Below are positions 1 to 5,573 of a stretch of DNA of 8,273 nucleotides, in pieces (position 1 is the first letter of the stretch; each line of letters starts with the position of its first letter). Below the pieces are notes generated by a model. The model had not been told where the DNA came from. It searched no databases and saw nothing but the letters and a program-made list of their open reading frames with translations. This stretch comes from Clostridia bacterium (lineage in GTDB: Bacteria; Bacillota; Clostridia; Christensenellales; Aristaeellaceae). The position numbers were made by a program, and so were the translations under genes. The stretch is taken from positions 1 through 8,273 of the forward strand of contig JAFUWR010000192.1 of assembly GCA_017471125.1 (NCBI GenBank), given 5' to 3'.

Positions 1-479
1 AGCCGGACCTCGGCCAGCGTCAGCCCGCCCCGGACGCACAGCGGAACCGTCTCAAGCCGCGCCTCCTTCGCCCCCGGCGCGTCGGACGCGACCACCCGCA
101 CCATGCCGTCCGCGCCCTTGCGCAGCCAGTCGCGCAGCGTCCGCGGGCCGTCCAGCGTCCCTTGCAGCACCGCCAGGTAGCGCTTGTCCTGTTCGTGCCC
201 GGCGAACGCCTTCGACAGCCGCGCCGCCGCCTTCGACGTGCGGGCGAACACTATCGCCCCGCCCACGGGACGGTCCAGCCGGTGCACCAGCCCCAGGTAC
301 ACCGCCCCCGGCTTCTGATATTTATGCCCGATATAGCCCTTCAGTATGCCCAGCAGGTCGTCGTCCCCGGAGCTGTCCCCCTGGGAGGGGAGGTTGGGGG
401 GCTTGACGACCACTAACAGGTGATTGTCCTCATATAACACCGGTATAGCATACTTACCATGATGAATCACATCGTTCAT
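1..479 (-). CDS. RluA-family RNA pseudouridine synthase, C-terminus cut by window edge
   Basis: Predicted to isomerise uridine to pseudouridine in rRNA or tRNA in the cytoplasm. The first 159 residues are visible and the 3' end lies beyond position 1. The N-terminus (residues 14-29, VLYEDNHLLVVVKPPN) is the usual entry into the RluA catalytic fold. HRLDRPVGG (66-74) is the family signature, with D69 as the expected catalytic aspartate. The conserved DKRYLAVLQG stretch follows at 98-107. There is no N-terminal S4 domain, so this is the short single-domain type, whose usual length of roughly 220-240 residues would leave about a third missing. The ATG at 479-477 lies 4 bp after the kinase stop codon. 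Its Shine-Dalgarno is weak (GGGG, 7 nt upstream, inside the kinase gene), so translation is probably coupled to the kinase. The target nucleotide cannot be predicted from the visible part. Confidence 0.9.
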   Translation of the reverse strand, partial: MNDVIHHGKYAIPVLYEDNHLLVVVKPPNLPSQGDSSGDDDLLGILKGYIGHKYQKPGAVYLGLVHRLDRPVGGAIVFARTSKAAARLSKAFAGHEQDKRYLAVLQGTLDGPRTLRDWLRKGADGMVRVVASDAPGAKEARLETVPLCVRGGLTLAEVR

Positions 480-483
480 GCGC

Positions 484-1761
484 CTACCCCGGCAACGTCA
501 CAAAGAACGTGGCGCTCTTTCCATACTCGCTCTCGGCCCAGATCCGCCCCTTGTGGGCGTCGACGATGTTCCGTGCGATGGCGAGGCCCAGCCCGTTCCC
601 GGCGACGGCGCTGTTGTGGGACAGGTCCTCGCGGTAGAAGCGATCGAAGATACGCCCCAGGTTCTCGGGCGCGATGCCCTGCCCGGTGTTGTACACGCTG
701 AGCTGGCAGCCGCGGCCCTTCTGCGTGAGCGACAGCCGTATCGTCCCGCCGTCGTCGGAGTACTTGAGGGCGTTGGACAGGAGGATGACCGCCAGCTGCT
801 GGAGCATCTCCCGGTCGCCCCGGACGGTCACGCCCTCGGGCACGTCGGTCTCCAGCGTCTTGCCCGCCTCGAACACGGTGCTCTCGAACGGCAGCGCCAC
901 GCCCAGCAGCGCCTTGGACAGGTCGAAGCGCTCCATTTGCGCGGTGACGGTGCCCTTGTCCATCCGGGCCAGCGTCAGCAGGCTCTGCACCAGCCGGTCG
1001 GTGCGGCGCACCTCGGACTGGATGTAGCCCAGGTACTCGTTCTCGCCGATCTCCCCGGCCAGCACCTCGGCGTTGGCGGAGATGACGGCCAGCGGGGTCT
1101 TGAACTCGTGGCTGGCGTCCCAGACGAACTGCTTCTGCCGCTCGAACGCCGCCTGCACGGGCTTCACCATCTGCCGGATCAGCAGCCACGCGCCCAGCGA
1201 CAGGATCGCGCAGGCCAGCCCCGCCACCAGCGCCGTGGTGCGGGCCACGCTCTGGGCCGCCATGACCTCGAGCCGCGCATCCAGCACGATCAGCCGCGGC
1301 TCCCCGTCCACCTCGGTGCGGCAGAAGTACTGCCCGCCCGCAGTCTTGCCCAGCTCCCGGCCCGTGGCCAGCGCCGCGGCGGTCATGGCCGCCACCTGCT
1401 CGTCGGTGTACAGCTCCCGCCGGTCGCTCTCCCAGCTTGAAACGCCGCCGTCGTCGGTCAGGGCGACGGTGTAGAAGTTGGACAGGTTGGCCATGCTGTC
1501 GTTGAAGCCGTCGTCGGGCGGCGCGGGCGGGTCCATGTCCCCCTCGGGCTTTTCGGGTGGCGCCATGTCGAGCGGCATCCCCTGCCCCAGCGCGCCGGGA
1601 CGGTTGCCCCGGTTGCGGGTCAGCACCCGCAGGGTGGCGTAGGCCCGCTGGTCCACGAGGCGATAGTTGGCGTAGCTGATAGAGAACACGATGCCGCCCG
1701 TCACGATCGCCAGCACGCCGATGACCAAGAGCGTCATCCGCAGCTTGAGCCGCGCGATCAT
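484..1761 (-). CDS. Sensor histidine kinase of a two-component system
   Basis: A 425-residue membrane kinase expected to autophosphorylate on histidine and pass the phosphate to the regulator encoded just upstream. TM1 is about residues 9-31 and TM2 about 174-196; an extracytoplasmic sensor region of about 140 residues lies between them and includes a Pro/Met/Asp-rich stretch at 61-86. TM2 leads almost directly into the dimerisation helix, with no full HAMP domain. The H-box is ASHEFKTPL with H218. The N-box is LLSNALKYS with N330, the F-box is IFDRFYR (371-377), and the G2 box is GNGLGLAIA (388-396). The G1 box reads VYNTGQGI (356-363), with Asn where most kinases have Asp; as I recall, VanS-like kinases share this variant. 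The start is set by the ATGA overlap with the regulator and a GGAGG 7 nt upstream. The frame stays open further upstream over the regulator gene, but that part is antisense-like shadow sequence. The signal sensed is unknown. Confidence 0.95.
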   Translation of the reverse strand: MIARLKLRMTLLVIGVLAIVTGGIVFSISYANYRLVDQRAYATLRVLTRNRGNRPGALGQGMPLDMAPPEKPEGDMDPPAPPDDGFNDSMANLSNFYTVALTDDGGVSSWESDRRELYTDEQVAAMTAAALATGRELGKTAGGQYFCRTEVDGEPRLIVLDARLEVMAAQSVARTTALVAGLACAILSLGAWLLIRQMVKPVQAAFERQKQFVWDASHEFKTPLAVISANAEVLAGEIGENEYLGYIQSEVRRTDRLVQSLLTLARMDKGTVTAQMERFDLSKALLGVALPFESTVFEAGKTLETDVPEGVTVRGDREMLQQLAVILLSNALKYSDDGGTIRLSLTQKGRGCQLSVYNTGQGIAPENLGRIFDRFYREDLSHNSAVAGNGLGLAIARNIVDAHKGRIWAESEYGKSATFFVTLPG

Positions 1762-2438
1762 GCCCCGGCCTCCAGCGAATAGCCCAGCCCCCGGGACGCC
1801 TTGAGCTTGACCCCCGCGCCGATGAACGCCAGCTTCTTCCGAAGGAACGATATGTAGACCTCGAGGTTGTTGTACTCCGCGTCGCTCTCGAAGCCCCACA
1901 CCCGCTCGATCAGCGTCTCCTTGGGCAGGATCTGGCCGGGATTGCGCAAGAACAGCTCCATCAATTGGTACTCCTTCGCGCCCAGCTTCACCGACTGCCC
2001 GGTGGCCTCGCAGGCCAGCTTGGCGTCCTTCTCCGACAGCGACACGCCGCCGAAGCTCAGCGCCATCACGGGCGCGCCGTCGCCGCGGCGGGTGATGGCC
2101 CGCAGGCAGGCCACCAGCTCCTCCATCTGGAAGGGCTTGGGCAGGTAGTAGTCCGCCCCGGCCTGGAGGCCGCGCACCCGGTCCTGCAGGTCGCCCCGGG
2201 CGGTCAGCATCATCACCGGGGTCTTGATGCCCTCGGCGCGAACGCGCTCCAATATCTGAAAGCCGTCCATGCCCGGCAGCATCACATCCAGTATGATGGC
2301 GTCGTAGCCGCCCGACAGCGCGCAGTCCAGCCCGTCCGGGCCCGTGTACGCCGCGTCCGCCACGATGCGCTCCCGGCTCAGCAGGCGGCACACCGCGCTC
2401 GACAGGTTCTTCTCGTCCTCGACCAACAGTACGCGCAT
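1758..2438 (-). CDS. OmpR/PhoB-family response regulator
   Basis: A 226-residue DNA-binding regulator, normal length for the family. The receiver domain spans about 1-118: acidic pocket E7/D8, phospho-acceptor D51 in LDVMLPGMDG, T79 in MLTA, and K101 in LPKPF. The C-terminal winged-helix domain spans about 128-223 and includes KLGAKEYQLMELFLRNPGQ, the typical transactivation-loop region, RVWG (179-182), and the recognition-helix stretch NNLEVYISFLRKKL, ending in the wing motif RGLGYSL. I chose the ATG at 2438-2436 because it has a strong AAAGGAG 8 nt upstream and begins directly with MRVLLVEDE; an in-frame TTG at 2462 would add eight unlikely residues. It lies 24 bp after the CotH gene and overlaps the kinase gene by 4 bp (ATGA), so the pair should be made in matched amounts. 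Its regulon is unknown; autoregulation of the operon promoter is plausible but unproven. Confidence 0.97.
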   Translation of the reverse strand: MRVLLVEDEKNLSSAVCRLLSRERIVADAAYTGPDGLDCALSGGYDAIILDVMLPGMDGFQILERVRAEGIKTPVMMLTARGDLQDRVRGLQAGADYYLPKPFQMEELVACLRAITRRGDGAPVMALSFGGVSLSEKDAKLACEATGQSVKLGAKEYQLMELFLRNPGQILPKETLIERVWGFESDAEYNNLEVYISFLRKKLAFIGAGVKLKASRGLGYSLEAGA

Positions 2439-2453
2439 GGGGATGGCTCCTTT
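2439..2453 (-). promoter_or_regulatory. Ribosome binding site fixing the response regulator start
   Basis: Reading leftward, AAAGGAG (2453-2447) is followed by an 8 nt spacer and the ATG at 2438. This decides in favour of the ATG over the upstream in-frame TTG at 2462. The site sits in the only gap between the CotH gene and the regulator and gives the regulator its own initiation signal inside the polycistron. Confidence 0.8.
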
Positions 2454-2462
2454 CGATCTCAA

Positions 2463-5435
2463 TTATCCATTATACGCCTCTATCGCCGCATACGCCTCCG
2501 CGAAGCGGGACCGCATCTCGTCGTCCGACAGGCGCAGGTACCGCTGGCAGTGCTGGAGCACCAGCGCGGGGCGGGTCCGTATGTTGGACAGCAGGTTGTT
2601 GTAGGCCGACTTGTACTTCTTCTCCGTGAGCTCCATCTTTTCAAGGTAGTCCGGCAGGATGGGCAGTATCCTTTGAAGCTGCGCGTTGGCGGCGTCGGCC
2701 AGGCTCCGGCTGGACAGGTAGGTGGACAGGGCGGTGTTCAGGTTCGACAGGAACCGCTCCCGCAGCGTCGGGTTCGCCATGAACGCCTTGAAGAGCTGGG
2801 CGTTGGTGCCCTGGGCCATCAGCTCGAAGCCGTCGGTGCTCTCCTCCCCGCCGCGCAGGGCGCGGTCCAGGTCGTAGATGACCCAGCGCCACTTGCCGTC
2901 CGCGTCGGGGTTGCGGTAGCGCTTGACGTTGACGGTGTCCGGCGGGCCGTAGACCACCTGCATGGTGATGAAGTCGATGAAGTTGTCGATGTCCACCTCG
3001 GAGGCGATCAGGTCATAGGTCTCCTGGGTGGCATTGTCGTGGGAATCGAGGTACGCCTTCAGCGCGATGTAGGAGGCGTTGGAGCCCTGCTTCTCCTCGT
3101 AGCCGCTCTTGACCAGGTCGAGGGCGTCCTCCTGCCCCGCCCAGCCCTCGCGCCGCGCCAGCGAGAAGGGGCTGATGTTCTCCCGGATGTACATGGCGGA
3201 ATAGTATACGCCGTTCAGGTAGCAGATGCACTCCTCGGACTCCATGTACATGACGCGGGTGTACTGGGCCTGGTTGGTCATCACCACGTCCCGCATGAAC
3301 GCGGCCTTGTAGTCCTGGCCGGAGTAGCGCAGTATGAACGCCTCGTACTCGTCCCAGGGGCGCTCCCGGAAGATGGGATAGCGGAAGCGGTCGCCGCCGT
3401 AGCAGCCCTTGGCCATCACCTTGAAGCACTTCAGCTCATAGGCGCGGGTGTTGCGGCCGTGCAGCTTGATGCCGCACTCCTGGGACACGGCGGTCTCCCC
3501 CGCCCCGGTGAACAGCTCCACGTGGGCCTCGCGCTCCCAGTCCATCCAGAAGTTCGCGCCCCGGTTGTAGTCGCCGTAGGGGAACTTCTCCTCGGCGTTG
3601 GGGCCGGGGACCATGATGCCCGTCTCGTCGCTGAACAGGCCGGTGGGGTCGGACACCAGGGAGACCACGTAGGGCGCGTCCGAAGCGGCGTTCACGTCGT
3701 AGAGGTAGCTCTGGGTGTCCATGATGGAGGGCAGGCAGCCGTCCGCGTAGGCCCGGGCCCGCAGGATGGTGGTGCCGCTGACGTCGATGGGCGTCCCGGT
3801 GTAGCGGGTCTTGGTCTGGTCGGGGTCGGAGCAGTCCAGGGTGTAGTAGATCGTCGATCCCGGCGCGGCGGACAGCGCCACGGAGAACGCCTCGCCGCTG
3901 TGGAAGAGCCCGCCCTTCACAGAGAACTCCACCCCCGCCGCCGGCGGGTGGAGCGCCGTGCCGTTGGCCTTGAGGGGCGTGCCCCCGTCAAAGTAGCCGG
4001 TGGCCCCGGCGGCGTCCCGGCCATAGGAGACGCCCGGGTACTGCTGGGGGATGAACAGCGTGTCGATATTGTTCCCCGACGGGTCCGCCAGGCAGATGGC
4101 CTCGCCGCCCGTGCCGGACAGGGCGAAGGGCGCCGACAGGTAGCTGGCCGGGGCCGCGCCGTCGCCCACCAGGAACACCGTCATCCGCTCGCCCGCGGGC
4201 AGCACCGTGCCCTCGGGGAACTGGTAGCGGCGCGGGCGTCCCGGCTGGTCGGACAGGCCGAAGCCGTCCAGCCGCACGTCGGCGCTCGTGGGATTGTGCA
4301 GCTCCACCCAGTCGGCCTGCTCGCTCTCGGGCATCGCCATGACCTCGCTGATGTACACGCCGCCCTGACGGCGGTAGGCGTCGCGCTCGTCCAGCTCGAT
4401 GGCGGCCTCCAAGGTGTTGGCCGCGTCGGGGGTCGGCGGCAGCGCGTCGGTCCAGCCGGAGCCGTCCACCCAGGACCAGGCCTGCCCGGTCTTGAGGTCC
4501 GGCAGCGTCACCGTGGACACCACCGCGCCGTCGGACCGCGCCAGCCGCAGCGTCTCGCCCGCGTGCAGCTTGAAGCCCGCGTGCAGGTGGTTCGGGTCGC
4601 TCGTGCGGGTGTCGCCGGAGCAGTGGAGCGCGATGTAGCCGCCCGCGGGCAGGGTCACGCCGGGGAAGCGGAACTTGTCGGGCTTGGCGGCGTTGTCCGT
4701 CAGGCAGTAGTCCTTCAGGTTGATCGCCCGCCCGGTCAGGTTGCGCAGCTCCACGTAGTCGTGGTATTCGCCGTTCTCGTCGGGGAAGGCGCTGACGTTG
4801 CGGGTGGCCGCCTCGTTGATCGCCACCTCGCCCGCGGTCTCGCCCGTCTCGCGGACGGCGTCGTCGTCGTTGGCCGCGCCGGGGGTGGCGGCGGACACGA
4901 TGACCCACTCCCCCGCGTCGTCCCGGCAAAGCGCCTCGTCGGCCTCCAGCGCGGGCACCTCGGCGGCGTCGATCAGGTTCTGGGCCGCGTCGTACAGCGT
5001 CAGCGTGCCGCCGGACTTGGGCAGCTTGAAGGGCGCGTGGATGGCCCCGTCCGGGCCGGTGGTCCCGCGGCCGTCGGCATAGATAATAATGAAGCCGCCG
5101 GGCGCGAGGGTCGCGTCCGGGAGCACCAGCGTCTTGTTGACCTTCGTGTCCCGCACCAGGCACACGCCCCGCAAGGAGATCGGCTGATCGCCGGTGTTCT
5201 CCAGCTCCACCCATGCGGGGGCCTCGCCGTACTCGTCCCGGAGGGTCAGCACGTTGTGGTTCTGTATCTCGCTCATGCGCAGCGCCGAGGCCGCCCCGTC
5301 GTTCCCGGCGTTCAGCGACGCCAAGCCCGCCCGGTCCAGCAGCCCGCCCACGATCAGCGCGACCACGCAGATGGCCGCCAGCGCCGCCGTGAAGCGCACG
5401 CCCGCCGCGCTGCCCTGGTTCCTTCTCTTGTTCAT
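2463..5435 (-). CDS. CotH-family kinase-like surface protein with three lamin-tail domains
   Basis: A 990-residue membrane-anchored, probably extracytoplasmic protein. It opens with MNKRR and a hydrophobic segment at about 14-33 (signal anchor or uncleaved signal peptide). Three lamin-tail (LTD)-like domains follow, at about 53-150, 203-310 and 359-470, each with a WVELENTG, YVELRNLTG or WVELHNPTS core and a LAPGG, LPAGG or LPAGE turn. A chitobiase C-terminal-like beta domain is at about 501-578 (IYYTLDCSDPD). The CotH domain covers about 633-950: GIKLHGRNTR with K669 in LKCFKV, CYLNGVYYSAMYIREN, then VNVKRYR (N836) and the metal-site-like IYDLDRAL (D855, D857). CotH proteins of spores and fungi are atypical protein kinases; catalysis here is inferred. 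The start has AAAGGA 6 nt upstream and a promoter about 40 bp further. The frame stays open upstream to about 6026, but that part lies antisense to the helicase and is rejected. First gene of the leftward operon. Confidence 0.92.
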   Translation of the reverse strand: MNKRRNQGSAAGVRFTAALAAICVVALIVGGLLDRAGLASLNAGNDGAASALRMSEIQNHNVLTLRDEYGEAPAWVELENTGDQPISLRGVCLVRDTKVNKTLVLPDATLAPGGFIIIYADGRGTTGPDGAIHAPFKLPKSGGTLTLYDAAQNLIDAAEVPALEADEALCRDDAGEWVIVSAATPGAANDDDAVRETGETAGEVAINEAATRNVSAFPDENGEYHDYVELRNLTGRAINLKDYCLTDNAAKPDKFRFPGVTLPAGGYIALHCSGDTRTSDPNHLHAGFKLHAGETLRLARSDGAVVSTVTLPDLKTGQAWSWVDGSGWTDALPPTPDAANTLEAAIELDERDAYRRQGGVYISEVMAMPESEQADWVELHNPTSADVRLDGFGLSDQPGRPRRYQFPEGTVLPAGERMTVFLVGDGAAPASYLSAPFALSGTGGEAICLADPSGNNIDTLFIPQQYPGVSYGRDAAGATGYFDGGTPLKANGTALHPPAAGVEFSVKGGLFHSGEAFSVALSAAPGSTIYYTLDCSDPDQTKTRYTGTPIDVSGTTILRARAYADGCLPSIMDTQSYLYDVNAASDAPYVVSLVSDPTGLFSDETGIMVPGPNAEEKFPYGDYNRGANFWMDWEREAHVELFTGAGETAVSQECGIKLHGRNTRAYELKCFKVMAKGCYGGDRFRYPIFRERPWDEYEAFILRYSGQDYKAAFMRDVVMTNQAQYTRVMYMESEECICYLNGVYYSAMYIRENISPFSLARREGWAGQEDALDLVKSGYEEKQGSNASYIALKAYLDSHDNATQETYDLIASEVDIDNFIDFITMQVVYGPPDTVNVKRYRNPDADGKWRWVIYDLDRALRGGEESTDGFELMAQGTNAQLFKAFMANPTLRERFLSNLNTALSTYLSSRSLADAANAQLQRILPILPDYLEKMELTEKKYKSAYNNLLSNIRTRPALVLQHCQRYLRLSDDEMRSRFAEAYAAIEAYNG

Positions 5436-5474
5436 CTCTATTCCTTTCGCGTCGCCGCATAATATTCCAATTTG

Positions 5475-5489
5475 ATTATAGCATATAAT
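5475..5489. repeat. Perfect palindrome ATTATA-GCA-TATAAT in the divergent intergenic region
   Basis: Six-base arms around a GCA centre put a TATAAT hexamer on both strands. The leftward hexamer has an extended -10 and a spaced -35. The rightward one (5484-5489) has no recognisable -35, so only the leftward one is called as a promoter. It could equally be an operator half-site pair overlapping the -10. Confidence 0.5.
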
Positions 5490-5503
5490 TTCAAAACGCG
5501 CAA
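5475..5503 (-). promoter_or_regulatory. Leftward promoter for the cotH-regulator-kinase operon
   Basis: On the minus strand TTGCGC (5503-5498) is separated by 17 bp from a perfect TATAAT (5480-5475). The latter is preceded by TGC, making an extended -10 (TGCTATAAT), which can compensate for the poor -35. A start near 5468 would give a leader of about 33 nt ending in the AAAGGA site of the CotH gene. The whole region is strikingly AT-rich against GC-rich flanks. Called by eye. Confidence 0.6.
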
Positions 5504-5510
5504 CTTGAGG

Positions 5511-5540
5511 TTGTGTTTCGGGCGGGAAATGGTTTATAAT
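5511..5540 (+). promoter_or_regulatory. Rightward promoter for the SUV3-like helicase
   Basis: TTGTGT (5511-5516), an 18 bp spacer, and a perfect TATAAT (5535-5540). The start would fall near 5547, leaving a short leader of about 27 nt before the ATG at 5574. The -35 matches consensus only at TTG. Back-to-back placement with the leftward promoter means the two transcripts do not overlap. Confidence 0.6.
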
Positions 5541-5553
5541 AGATGAAGCGCAT

Positions 5554-5573
5554 AAAAAAAGGGGGGTGACGGC
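5554..5573 (+). promoter_or_regulatory. Helicase ribosome binding site inside an A7-G6 homopolymer tract
   Basis: Seven A residues (5554-5560) run into six G residues (5561-5566) and TGAC. GGGGGGTGA resembles the GGAGGTGA anti-Shine-Dalgarno complement, with a G where A is usual, and its core ends 7 nt before the ATG at 5574. This supports the chosen start. Slippage in the tract would change the spacing but not the reading frame. Confidence 0.75.

Noticed and set aside
1762..2391. Upstream extension of the histidine kinase frame over the regulator gene.
   Set aside because: The extension is a frame-shadow of the regulator. The ATGA overlap with GGAGG 7 nt upstream and the immediate TM1 fix the start at 1761.
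1965..5462. Open frame of 1165 codons on the plus strand, antisense to the CotH gene and part of the regulator gene.
   Set aside because: Its translation is low complexity (Val, Gly, Arg, His, Gln) without domains, which is typical of a GC-rich antisense frame with few stops. The opposite strand has clear domains, start and promoter.
5543..5569. Mini-ORF MKRIKKGG ending at the helicase ribosome site.
   Set aside because: It begins before the predicted transcription start near 5547 and has no ribosome site of its own; it is better explained by the A7-G6 tract.
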